A stretch of DNA of 64,000 nucleotides from Lepidodermella squamata. Taxonomy: Eukaryota > Gastrotricha. Every line of letters starts with the position of its first letter. The stretch's first letter is position 1. Under the pieces are notes generated by a model. That model saw only the letters and a program-made list of their open reading frames with translations. It was not told the origin of the DNA and made no database searches. The translations under genes and the position numbers were made by a program. Of this stretch, positions 8,622 to 21,180 are shown piece by piece. The stretch is taken from contig JBLDXI010000010.1 in NCBI GenBank assembly GCA_047495785.1, positions 2,542,001 to 2,606,000 on the forward strand, written 5' to 3'.

Positions 8622-11525
8622 ATGGAATGATCCGGATTGTTCACAAGTACAAAGCACGACGCACGAAGGTTTCTTTAGAGGCGACTGTGATTGTGCATTA
8701 ATTCCTGCATAACTTTCGCTTTATGCTAAAAAGATCAAACATCAAAAGCTATTAAATTCCATGTTAGATTAATAAATAAATACTCGATCATCTCAAATCA
8801 TCATAAGTTTATTGGTAAACTGGCTTTCATACGATTTATGAATACGACAGCCACTAACTCTGAAAATAATGGCGAATGGCATTGCTGCAAGTTATTTAGG
8901 GTATGCCGACAATGCTATACGACGTGCCTCATGTAAAATGTCATGGTGCAATCGGCGGACACAAGAACACAGAAATGGCGATGGCTCCCGATGCATCACA
9001 AGCGCAACGTTCACTCGTCGACTCGGGTTTGGCGATGCTTGAACGGCGAAGCTCCGAAATACCTATGTGACACGTTTTCGCGCTAAGTCTTCGATCCCAA
9101 CCAACCGATGTCTCGCAGCCTTCTCACTTTCGCAACTCTAGTTATTCCAACTGTATTGCCAACTGACATACGGAGAAATGAGAATGACTGTTCCATCCAG
9201 AGGTGGAAACAAGAGGTGGAATCCCGGGCAGGTCATGGGTCAAGTTGGGCAGGAAAAAAGCTACCTATTTCCAGCACTAGTTCAATCTTGTGAGATTCTT
9301 TGAGCAATATGGCCTTGACATCTCAATTAATAACAGACTGGCTGCAGGATGGCGTTCTCTCTATCAAGGATCTCGATCGATACATTGTTGCTAGATCTCA
9401 CATGAAGAGAGCGCATGAAGAGGTGACCTTGCTGAAATCGCTGAAGCAGCCTATAATCATGTGACGTAGATATCTACGACACATGCCTGTAATGTTCGAA
9501 CAAAAATACGACGAGCGGCAGGTTTAGACGATGCGCGATGCGATGCGGATATCATGGAAACCGAAAACTGAATTTATTCCTCCTCAAAATCCAGCTTTTA
9601 GTGGTGATGTAGCTTTACCCGGACAAAAAAGTTTGCGTAAATTAACATTGTAAATTCCTGTATTTTGGGGTATTTTGCAGTTTATTTTGGTATTTTCATG
9701 TAAGCAGATCAGGAACCAGCTCAGCGATCCGGAATTCAGCGTTGTAAAACAGGGTTTTTCGTTTTTCGGACGAGAAACTTCATGGAAATTCGTGTAAACC
9801 CTGAAATTCGGTCATGTAAACTCATGGATTTTCGTTCTTCAGTTATTTCTTCGATGTATTTCAATGGAAGCTGAACGATTTTTCGACTGGAATATCCTCA
9901 CATCATTTTACATCATGGATAAGACGTTGTATTCTCATGTAAGAAGATCGATTGAATAAAAACTCAATTATTTTTTAACATTTTGCGGCTCGAATTTTGA
10001 AGAACGTGTCGCAAATAGCCTCACACGAAATTACACGAATGGGAATTTCACAGAATTGCATGGGAATTTGAACTCATCATATTTCCGGAGAAAACAGAGT
10101 GGTTACACGAAAATACACGGAGATAAAAATAATGAATATTGGCAAATTTTGCTCAAAAAACCACCGTGTAAATTCATGTAGATTGATTGTGAAAAAGGGT
10201 TGAACAATGACAAGTTTCTAATCGAATTTTGGTATTTTTCGCAAAAAACGGAGTTTAGGTGTGGTAAAAGTTTCAATCATGCGAAATTGTAGAAAAAATT
10301 TTGGTCAAGAATGATAGATTTTAGTAGATTTTTATCGAATTTTTCAAAACTTTCAAGTCGTGTAGTAAAGTCGTGTATAGTGCGCAGTATGAGCGATCAG
10401 GCAACTAAAAAATGTCGCATTTTTCCATGATTTTGCAAGATTTAGCGAATAAAATGACGTGCGCACTCAAATGCTACGGTCTTTCGTAAGAAGGCGTCAG
10501 GTTGAATATGCTAAAAATGAGAAAATTGCAATAGTTATAGAATGCCAATTAGAAAAATTCCTGATTTTGTCTGTTCTAGTCATGTTCACAATTTTTCGAA
10601 ATTTAGAGCAAAGTTCGGCGGTATTCTATAAATTTTGTATTTTTAAGCTGGCGAACTGAGAGTTGTTTTTCGCCAGTTTCCTGTTTCGACGTTTTTGATG
10701 ACTGGCAATTGCTTTCGAACTGAAACGACCACAGCTGTTCAGGTTCAGGGTAAAAATAAGTTATGCTCGATTTCAATGTACTTTGATGAATCGGGCTTCT
10801 TCAAAGTCTTAAATTTAGACCTTAAATCACAAATGCGTATCGAGTGACCTATATATTATAAATTCCTTATTGAAAATTAATAATTTTTGCGGGTCATCTT
10901 CGAGTCGGCTATATTCTCTGATTGCTTGTCGCTTGTTCAGACTGTTTTTGTCAATCTTCGATCAGAACTTTATTGAAAAATCTTGAATTGACTATAATAA
11001 TGGGAATTCCAAACCAAAGCAAACGGTCAATCTTGAAAATTATGGGTTTCATTTACAATTAACGGTAAAATTGATAGCTTGAATTGGAGAAGCTGGAGAC
11101 AATTAATGATGATAAATCAATAGAAAAATTTCAGAAAAAGAATTAAGTTATTTACGAAATTCAAGGCTTAAATTCAGGGCTTTCTCTCAAAATAATTTAG
11201 CAGTACTCTGCTCAGGGTAAAGTAGGTATGGGATTGAAATGTGGCACAAGGCACCAGTATCAGAACAAAAATAATGAATTTTCGAAATTGTTTTGGTACT
11301 ACTGCGAGTGAATTTGCTAATAAATTTGTTGAGCTGTAAGTTCAGGAGAAAAAATTCCTATAAATTCTAGCCAGGTAAAATCCCACCAGCATTTAAAATT
11401 AAAATAATAATAATAACAAACATAATTATTAATTATTATACAGGCTCCACATCAGCGAAAAAATAGACGGGAAAGGTGGCAAAAAATATCTCAGGAAAAG
11501 GTAAAAATTCGAAAAAATGGATATA
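8622..11525. other. Gene-free AT-rich DNA with dispersed degenerate repeats
   Basis: No gene recognised. From about 9600 to 10450 short motifs such as ttacacga, catgtaa and tgtaaattcatg recur in both orientations. They resemble parts of the palindrome at 14630-14870 and suggest old transposon debris. A 51-codon frame at 9310-9465 looks somewhat protein-like but has no recognised homology. Confidence 0.5.
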
Positions 11526-11726
11526 CAGTGCTCCCTCGATAAAAGCACTGGGTCGGGAGCCAGACCCGTTCTTTAAACAAGGGGTGCTTTTAACAAGGGT
11601 GCCGTACATTTATTACGAATAAGCAAAAAATTGGCACCATGTGGGGCGCTAATCCTCTTCCGATCGTAAACAGCCCTCGTTAAGAAACGGTCTTATAAAA
11701 AGGGTGCCTTTAACGAGGGAGCACTG
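11526..11726. mobile_element. MITE with ~25-bp TIRs and TA target duplication (Tc1/mariner or pogo-like)
   Basis: The terminal inverted repeats read CAGTGCTCCCTCG.TAAA inwards from both ends. They are flanked on each side by TA (11524-11525 and 11727-11728). Length is 201 bp with no coding capacity. CAGT-type ends with a TA duplication are usual for non-autonomous pogo/Tigger-type elements. The subfamily is inference. Confidence 0.8.
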
Positions 11727-14629
11727 TAATCTATTTTCAGAATTATGAAGGCGGTTGGCCTTCGGATTCCAGGGCTGAAACTGATGAAAGATGATCGCAA
11801 TCAAACTAGGAGTTCTTTTTATCTAATGGCAAATTCTTGATTTTTAATTTTCGCAAATTTTAATTTAACCTCTCAAAAAATCAGCCAAACTTCAATCCAA
11901 ATCCAAGAAAAATTCTCGAAAAACGTCAAGCTTGAGTTTTGTTTTTACAAAAAATTTCAGAGCGTGGCTTCGGCTATACTAGTACCCAGCAAATAAAAGA
12001 GCTGCGGATGGATTTACATGTCACGAGAAAATCGCTTGTAAATTGAGAGGGATAAAAAAATTGAGGAAAAAATGAAATAAAAACTAATTTTAAATGAAGC
12101 GGGCCATGTGTTACGTGTCATCTGGCACGTGCGCCTCAAGACAAACTCAGCGGAATGAGAGCAACACAGCTATTCACTATTTTTCCGTCGTTTAAAATCA
12201 GGTCAACTTTTTATTTCATGTTGCTCGCTTTTTGATTGAAAAACAGGCTGTTCTACATACCTCGTTTCGTTTGCGAGGTCAAAGGTAAGCAGGCAAAGTA
12301 AATAATTCTTGACATTGATTTATTGCCCGTTATGATTAATTGGCCGCTTCTCGTCGGTACCGGGACTTCCGGCAATTTTCGGATTTTACGGAAATGGCCC
12401 CGCGAGTATTCCAGCTTGTCGAAGCCAACTATTTCTACTTCTACCTGAGTAAGTAATAATTTCGACAGGTAATTGCAACGTAGATGACTCGCATTCGCGC
12501 TTACTAATCCTATTTTTCGACCCTCGGCTTGATAGCATAATTTCATTCATTATTAGTATCTTTCTCTGGGGTTTAAATTTTTGAAATTTGCCATCTCTTC
12601 GTAGCTGCTTAGACTCAACGTGTTTCCACGGAATTATTTCAAATTTATATAATTATTCATATTTTTATTTATACATTTATGAATAATACAGCGTGTTCCA
12701 AAAACTGCGCAAATATTTTCTAATTTCAAAACGTTTTGAAGGAAATTTAACTAATTTCTAAGCATTGATCCAACCGAGAGAATATTCCTTTTACCCGCGA
12801 TTTAACCAAAGAAATAAAAAATTTACTGGAGAAAACTCGGAGGGTAACTGATTCGGTAATTTTCGGTATTTAACTCGGTCGGACCAAATTTCTCCTGAAT
12901 TTTTAAAATCCATTAACAAGTGACATACTTGATTACTATTCTCGTGATTTTTGAAGTTTTCTAAAAACAGTATGGCCTTGATATGTGGCTTCGTCACTCA
13001 TTCTACGGCGTCTGAACCCTTTTCCAAGTATTTTCTTTGCTTGCGTTACTAATGGGACACGCTGTACATCTCGAGGATCGAAATGTTGTTGGTTGGAGGC
13101 GATATTTGGCGATAAATCAACGCATAACTGTGAATGATTTCGTCCCATGCATATGCAAAAAGCCATTCAATATAGCGCTTCATTTTAATCACGAGACTTG
13201 AATTTTTTTTCAAAATTCCGTCATAGAATTAAAAATATCAAAATAAATAAAATTTTGGTTTCCACTTTTTCAGAGAGTTTTTTTAACCAGTAGTTTCTTC
13301 AACCAAAATTCAAACTCTTTGAATTAAAAAGCCGGAAATCGTAAGTCGTCGAAATTTCATGTTTTGCGTAATAATTTAATATAAAATTAATATATAAAAT
13401 TCTGGAGCATTTTTCATAGCGTTTTTCCGGTTTTTCATATTTTATTAAAAATAAATAATTAATCCATTTTTCTGAAACTTTATAGTCTGTCAGCGATGGC
13501 CCTCGATTTCTCGCATCTCGAATTTCCTGCAACGTGGTGAGTTAAAAACTACCTTAAAATAAGTAATTAAGTTAATAATTCGCTTTTCACTCCTGCCGAA
13601 TTTTGCTGTGGAGCTATGGAACGATAGCGTCGTTGAGAAAAACGAACCTGAAACCAACTGCAATGAGGTGAGAAATTTCAGGCAATTTTTGAGACAAATT
13701 ATAATCGGAATAGTTAATAAAAAATGCTAATTAATTTCTAGGCGATTGAAGCTTGCACTCACCTTCATCAGGCTAGGGCAATTTCTAGGCTAATTTCTGC
13801 ATCAATTTAGCAAAATTAAATTAAGAAAAATTCCCGATTAAAATATTTCTTCGACTGATCCCTGCAAATAATCGATTATCGGTCCTGAGTAGAATTTCAG
13901 AATTTGTGAATTTCAAAAAATGGAGTAATGCGTAATAAAGTGTTAGCGGCTGTTTCCAAAATAACAGAAATTAAAACTATAAATGTTATCTAAAATAATT
14001 TTTTTGAGGAGCTTGATATAATTTTGGCGGACATAGTCATCCAATTCAGTTGATTTGTCAAACGTTTAATTTTCAGGAATGTTATTGCTCGGCTGCTGAC
14101 GCTGATTGAGGTAAATGTCCTGATGCTGCTGATTTTGAAATCCAATTGATCAAACGTTGATGTCACGCTGTTACTTCGACTACATTTTCGGTTACTTTCA
14201 GCTGAATCCTGTTGCTGAAGCTGTTCACGTCAGGCTGAATTCCTGGCTGTTCGTCATGGGTCATTGGTCACATTTTAGCGCAAAAGATGCGCCAGGGAAC
14301 TGACAATAAAATAACGATTTTTCTCGATTTTATTGCTTTTCGCGAAATCTGTGAAATTTGATATTTTCATGAAAAATGCCGTTAATGTGAAAATCGTCAT
14401 TTCCGTGGAAATTGCTATTTTTTCTTTGCTGTTTTCATGCTGCCATTTTTGCGCTTATCGCACCAGTTTTCACGATTTTTCTCCCATTTTTTCGAATTCT
14501 GTGTGAAAAATGTGTTTTTCTACGTTTTGCTGTGCCTGTGGTTACACGGAATTACACGATTTTCCTCGATTTTTTGTGCCATTTTCGCGCAGTCTGTGTG
14601 AAAAATGCTATATTTTCGAGCCATCTCTC
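11727..14629. other. Gene-free AT-rich DNA
   Basis: No coding or RNA gene recognised. Long A/T-rich stretches (for example around 12640-12690 and 13370-13460). From about 14300 onward the ttacacgg-type motifs of the neighbouring palindrome appear. Confidence 0.45.
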
Positions 14630-14870
14630 TGCGCTTCCACGGAATTACACGGAGTTGTGAGTCTGGTTGATTTCGCCGAAAACGCTGGAAAAACTTGTCT
14701 TGACTTGCTTTTCTCGGCTGAATCTTCTTACATGAGTTTACAACGGCGAAATGACGTTGGAAACTCAAGTTTGACGATTCAGCTGGGAGAAGCAAGTCAA
14801 GACAAGTTTTTCCAGCGTTTTCGGCGAAATCAACCAGACTCACAACTCCGTGTAATTCCGTGGAAGCGCA
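14630..14870. repeat. ~240-bp near-perfect palindrome (foldback element)
   Basis: The left arm from 14630 (tgcgcttccacggaattaca) is matched in reverse complement by the right arm ending at 14870. The outer ~95 bp of each arm are almost identical. Similarity continues with some mismatches nearly to the centre at about 14750, leaving almost no loop. Both strands therefore encode the same peptide frame, which is an effect of symmetry and not evidence of a gene. A transcript would fold into a long hairpin. Confidence 0.9.
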
Positions 14871-16843
14871 GGGCGAACGGCGGCCAATTATGGTCTAAAT
14901 GTAAATTCATGTGAGCTGAATCAATAAAATGATCATGTAAATTCATAGGACTCGTTACCATTTCTCCCTGATTTTACAGCAAAATACACGGACGTGTTTT
15001 CACCCCATACTGCGAAGTGAGAACTAGCGAACGAAAGTGAACGAAATTCGAAGCCTCGACCTCTAGTTTTTTGCGGAAAATTCCTTGGGTCGAAAAACTG
15101 CCTTCTACCTATATCCGGATCAAACTGTTTTTATTTATCATTAAATTTCTCGTTTTTTCCCGATTTTCCCTAATTTTTACCAATTATTTACCTGGATCCT
15201 AAAAATAACCGAATTTTTATCGTTTTCAGCTATAAGGAGGCCAGCAAAATTCGATAATTTTGATTTTTCGTAAAACCAAATTTTTAATGACTGAAAATTG
15301 TCGTTCTAAATAAAAGCTGAAATAGGGCAAAATCATTGTTATTATGGCGCTCGATTGTTGTGCACGCAGGCCTCGGGGTGTTGCGTAATCACGCCATGCT
15401 TCAAAAATGTGGCTTTTTGGTTCATTCAAATCATCTTATTTTTGTTTTCAATTAATTTCAAAAATTAATGTCCTATTTAGTAAGAATTTTTTCACCGGCC
15501 TCAATTTCGCATGGTATCAATCCCGGCCTTCATGCTATCAGGTGTGTCGACCATGCAATCTGCACAGCTATTTATCAAATTTTCCAGGTAATTTAGGAAT
15601 TAATTCCATTTTCTTTCATTTACGTGTAATTTTTGAAGGTTTGTCTCGCGAATCGATTTTGTTGTCGAACCAGTCGTAACCAGTCGGCCAACAATTTGTA
15701 GCGGTATCGATGAATAATTAACAAGGTATTTTCGTGTTCAATTAATTTCAATTATTAATTACTAATTTCAATTTATTTCTACAGGTTTTTCGGGCCTGCT
15801 ACATTGGCGGATTTCTGCATCTGTCACAGCCGTTGTTCGAGGATGGCGTCTCGTGAAACCGCATCTACTATTAAATTGACAATTTTTCAATTTTTTCAAT
15901 TTTTTCAATTGATCAGTTTTCATGAATAAAATGAAAGTTTTGATGAAGGATTTTCGCAAAACTGTCTTTTTGAAGCAGTGCAAGCTTCGTTTTTAGCAGT
16001 AAAAATGCGAAGTGCTAATATTGCGAAGTTCTATTGGCGATGAGCAAGTTTTTCGCGCAGTAGAAACCCGTTTCTCACAACGAAACTCTCACCGCGGTTC
16101 TGCTTCCCCAGCTCCTCAAAAAACTAAACTTTCGGCAGAAAACTGTCCTCAGACAAACTCTCGCTAATTTGCATATTTAGTTTTTTTTATTTGGGCAGTT
16201 AAAAGGCCCGAAATTGTCGCTCAGGGTGAAAATATAGAAAAATCGAAAGTTTTTTTAACGGCGAAGAAGAAATATTTTCACCTGGCAGTTAACTTCGGGT
16301 CTCGGGTGGCAAAACGCCGAATTTCCCAAGTTTCACGAAAAAACTGTGTCAATTTCGCGAAGTGACTGTATTTCCAGCTTTAACTTCAAGTTTTTTCCAA
16401 AAACTGCAGTAAGTTTCGAAAAAAGATGAAAAATGACAGTAAACGGCGTTTTCTGGCAGTTTCCTGCAATTCCCACTGGAACTTCGCAGTGTTTCGCAAA
16501 AAACGTGCACTTGCTGCTCAGGGCATTTACACGAGTTTACAACATGAAACTTTTTAGTCCGGGATATGGCGTCATATCAGTTTTATTTTCTCAGGCGAAT
16601 TTTACAAGCGTGAATATCATACAAATGGTTTTGATTAGCTTTGATTGGCTTTTGAATCTCAATCCAAGGCGTCCCATTTTCTCTCGAAGGCCGCAGCGGA
16701 ATCCTCCCGGTTAATCGAAGTCAGAGCTGTTTTGCTGCTATTTGCTACTATGACACCGACGTAGTGACATCGCGGCTGCTGATCATTGCAGCTGACATGC
16801 GGGTAACTCTGATCACTGTCGATTGATCTGAAATGCATATTCA
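14871..16843. other. Gene-free DNA downstream of the kinase pair
   Basis: No gene recognised. A short tandem A/T repeat (units of aattttttc) lies at about 15880-15910. Several short hairpins and motif echoes of the neighbouring repeats are present. Confidence 0.4.
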
Positions 16844-19412
16844 TCATATTGTTCGGTGCACCCACACTAAAACATACGCTGATTGCGAATCTCGCGACGA
16901 TGAGTCCTGTTGAACTTGCTTAGTCTTTTTCGGCGCCGAAGGAGTTGTGCTATCACGGTGACGGAACAGTCCGCTGAAAAAGCGTTGAACTCGACCAGTT
17001 TTGCTAACCCTTCGACGCGACGCCTCATCTTTATATCCTCTCATTAGCCAAGGATCCGCTACTAACTCTGCGATGCTCATCCGCTGTTCCGGGCCATACG
17101 TGAGTAAACGTCGCAGGAGTGACCTCGCTTCAGCGGAAACGTCACTCCAAGTTTCGATATCAGCGTGGCACTCTGTGACACGACTTTCCAGACCGTCAAG
17201 CGTCTCATCTTGAAATTGTGACGATTGTGGAAGACGGCCGGCGAGCATTGCATGGAGAAGCACCCCAAGGCTCCAGGAATCGCACCGCGGCGATGCCCGT
17301 CGGCCGAGAAGCAACTCAGGAGCGGCGTATTCGACAGTGTAGCTTTCAGCAGCGGGCGCTTCGTCGAGCTCGTCGAAGAAGCGAGCGAAGCCGAAATCCA
17401 CAATCTAAAGCGTAATACATGCATTTGGGCTCTTCTGTGGATACACTTATAAGCACAATTATACCTTGCAAGTCGATCCTGAAGAATCCTCGACAAACAT
17501 CACGTTTTCCGGTTTAAGGTCAAGATGTGCCATACGACGGTTCTCGTGCATAAATCTGACGGCAGAAACTAACTGCTGTAAAACCCGCCTCGCCTCGTTC
17601 TCATCCAGTGCACCAGATCTCCGGATTCGCGACAATAACTCACCACCGCAAAGCAGCTCTAACACCAAGTAAGAGTTGTGCTTATCGTGAAGGACTTCTA
17701 CGAGATCTACAACATTGGCGTGGCCTTGACACGCAGTTAGAGTCTGAATTTCGGGGTCGACACGCACGCAGCGGTTCAAGATTTTCACGGCATAGGGCAA
17801 GCCGGTTTCAACACTTGTGCATCGCCAAACCGTTGAAAACGAGCCTCGCCCAATCGGTGGTTCGCCAAAGTCTATCTTATATTTTACAAAAAACTCCGAG
17901 GCTTTGAAGTTCTGAAGAAGTTTCAGCCGCTCGACGCCTACGATTTTTGATTCATCGTCAATGGGGGCTGCAGATGGTTGTGCAGTGGGGCCCACTTGCT
18001 CTGCGCCGCTTTCGTCCAGGTGGAATGGAGCGACGTAGAAATAGTCGCGGAATGCAAGTTGTGACATGTTTGCGACGGCTGGTTGCGTGCCGATCAGAAG
18101 ATCTGAAGGCAGCTGACTTGTAAATTCGTCGGCAAAGTTCTGCACGTCGAGATCGCTGCGAAGTAAGGGTCGGATTGGTGGAACCAATCTTCGAGCCGCT
18201 ACGTCTGCCCAATCGACGCGGAAAAAGAAAGCATGAGCTCGCACCTGTTTGTAAAAATGGTAATGACAGGACTTTAAATGCTGATTTTAGGTTCATTAAG
18301 TATTTTTCTAAAAACGGATTTAGTTGGGAATGCTACAAAATGGGACCAGTAGACTAGATCAGCCCCGCAATACAAAAGAGTCTCAGCCTTGAAGCTTTCT
18401 ATTGAATGTTCTAATTCCTTACATAGGCAATTCACCAGTGGCTCTGGACTACGTATTAGCACGATTTCCTTACCTGGTCAGCTCCATGAGCTCCTAATCG
18501 CTTCGAGGCGTCTTTCACAAGTAGAGACGAAACAAACGACCTTGTCGACATTGGAAATGGTGGGCCCAAGTGGGGATATTTCCCTTCTATGACGCGCCTC
18601 CTCACAGCCTGTTGAGAATTATCACTTCCGGACATCGTGAAAGGCGAAGTTCCGGTCAACAGCTCGTAGGTCAGCACACCCAGCGACCACCAATCAGCCG
18701 TGAAGTCGTACCCTTGGCCTTTGTTTGCAACTTCCGGCGCCATGTACTCGACAGTTCCACAATATGAGTAAGTTCGAGGTAGCTCATGCGCATCGAATTT
18801 CCGTGACAAGCCGAAATCTGCGAGAACAACGTGGCCTTCGTGGTCAAGCAGTACGTTTTCGAGCTTCAGATCGCGGTAGACTATTCTAAGTCTATGAAGC
18901 GCCGAGAGCGCGACAAGAAGCTCCGCAGCATAGAAGGTTGTTTCGTCGACAGAAAACTTGCCTCGCTTGATAAGATGCGTAAACAGCTCTCCGCCTCCAA
19001 TATAATCCAGGACAAGAAAAAGTCCTATTTAAGGAGATTAAGAAAATATTAAATCCCCGATGGTGGAGGTAAAAAAATTACTGGCTTCAGTTTGAAATGC
19101 GTAATGAAGCGTAACTAGAAACGGGAACTGTCGGACAGCTTCCAGAATTTTTCGCTCTGAATTAGTGTGCTCAGCTCCTTTCACCTTGGACAGTACAATG
19201 GCCTTTTTCAATGATTTCAAGGCGTAAACACGGCCATGATCGGTCCCCAATCCTGTTTTCTTGACCAGGTAAACCTTGCCGAAAGCCCCGGAACCTAGCA
19301 AGCAAATTACAGAGAAGTCGACAATCGAAACTTGGTGAGGGTGCTGCTGCTGCTGGTTCGCTTCGTTGCTCATTGCCACTTTCTTATTGCCTGCTGTGTC
19401 TGCCAGCGTCAT
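16844..19412 (-). CDS. MSK-like two-domain Ser/Thr protein kinase, paralogue A
   Basis: Exons 19412-19082, 19024-18474, 18244-17465 and 17404-16844 join in frame to 740 aa. The N-terminal AGC kinase has LGSGAFGKVY, YALK, YRDLKLEN, ADFGLS and the T-loop TYSYCGTVEYMAPE. An AGC tail leads to a second, CaMK-type kinase with IGRGSFSTV, AVKIL, HLDLKPEN, VDFGFAR and YAAPELL. This order is that of RSK/MSK, nuclear kinases activated by MAPK that phosphorylate histone H3 and CREB. The insert and tail sequences favour MSK (RPS6KA4/5). Odd points: the hydrophobic motif reads FRDYFYVAP, lacking the usual Ser, and the second kinase is HLD instead of HRD. A later ATG at 19373 is an alternative start. It lies just downstream of paralogue B on the same strand, with one extra intron, so it is a tandem duplicate. 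Confidence 0.9.
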
Positions 19413-21180
19413 TCGAACAAAATTTTGGACTGGTGGGCTGTAATAGGATTCAGGGTGAATCAGTTTATAAATTGCTTCACTCAACGCTGTATTTTTCGGG
19501 AATGCATTCAAGATATAAGCTGTAGTAAAACGAGAAGTAAGACCGCTAAGGCTCAATTCATGTGTTCAAGCAAGCTCCTCGTGCTCACTGTATTCATCGT
19601 AGGCAGTTTTTTGTCTGTATACATATGAGTGTGTTCGTTATTTGGCTTCAAATTTTAACGACGAGCTCGTGTTTGTCAGTTCGCAACTACTGCAGCCAGT
19701 TTTTGTCGTGTCCATATTGTCCGCAACAAAGGCTTGAAGTTCAACTTTTTGAACTCCAACTTTTTGACGATTTTTGACGCCAGACGAACACCAACATGAG
19801 GCGGAAATTATCTTGGGATATTTCATCTTACGGCACCTATTTTGTCGCTCGAAAAAGCCTGATAACTGGCCAATAGTAGCAAGCAAGCAATGTTTTATTT
19901 AATTAACTGGCCAATAGTAAATATCCATATTTTTATTTGAGCATGCTTCCCATAATCCTTTCCTTTTTTATACCCCGGACACTCCCTAGTGGAATACCTG
20001 ACCAAAAAAAGACTTGTCACTCTTTAGCTTTATCATTTTATTACTGAAATTGAGTTTCATCAACTTTTCAATTGTATAAACCTGGCATAAGTTGCGAGCT
20101 CATTACATGCATCTTACATCAAGTATTAAATTTCGAAAAATAAAACTGAAACGAAAATATGACAATTTATCCTATATTCTTGCTTTGCCGGTCTATAATT
20201 TCAAATAATTATATTATAATACAAGTAATCATAAAATAAATTTTATAGTATATCGGCTATATAATGAAAATAAATAGTAACAATGCATCAACAAAATTCG
20301 TTATACATATCGAAAAATAGCTCATCACTCAACCGTACGAAAATATCATAATTTGACATCACTATTGTCTTTACAGTTTACCAACCCTAGAATTTCCTCG
20401 ACTCACAATGGTTCCGGTTGAAGCGAATAAGCAAGCCGGCTCACTCATTGGATTCACATGAATTGGTAAAGTAGCACAGGTTGCAAGTTTGGTCATCCTT
20501 TTTATCGTAAATCGCGGGAAACATTTACAAAAATATTAAGTTGCATGGATATATGTAGAAAATGCGTGGTCGCGTATTTAGTAGGAAGAACACATGAGAG
20601 CGATGGAGACATGCGATTTTCAAATGCGGATAGTTATTATGAAAAGCACAGATTCTCTAACACGTAGAAGGGCACGGGTAGTTGTAGTAAAATAAAGCAG
20701 ATTATGCATGAAAAAACTTCACAGTTCGGCGTGGAACAGAACAAAGATTCAAGCGAGCAATGAAAATGCATTAAAAGGGTCCAGATTTGTTGCACAGGTA
20801 TTGTCACTCAACAACGCTCAGTTTCTATAAGTCCTCAGAATGAATGCGAAAGAATGTGAAAGAAATAATTCGAATAAAAATAAACAAAACCGCAGGTAGT
20901 ATTCAAGTAGAATGCATATCAACTTATGATATTGATCAATGGAAACACAACATATGAATTATGTCAATCGGAAACAACCCAGCTGAAAAGGAAATGTGAA
21001 GGCAGATCTTAACGTCACAAAAAGGATTAAGTTTGCGGGGGCTGAAGGCTTCTATTGAACTTCGAAGTCGAAATCCATATCGGACCTCAAAATTGCCCAC
21101 ATCCGAAGCAATAAACTATTAACGATAATTGAAAGCCTTTCGAGAGACACGGAATTCTGATGGCTTCACACATCATTTTG
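19413..21180. other. Spacer between the two MSK-like genes
   Basis: No coding feature. It should hold the 3' UTR of the upstream paralogue (to the right) and the 5' UTR and promoter of paralogue A. AT-rich from 19900 to 20400. Confidence 0.45.

Noticed and set aside
9108-9293. 61-codon frame with a hydrophobic start
   Set aside because: No dibasic sites, splice sites, conserved motif or polyadenylation signal were seen, and a chance frame is more likely.
14510-14914. 134-codon plus-strand frame and its 107-codon minus-strand twin at 14520-14843
   Set aside because: Both encode the same peptide only because the DNA is a palindrome. No family match or splice context.
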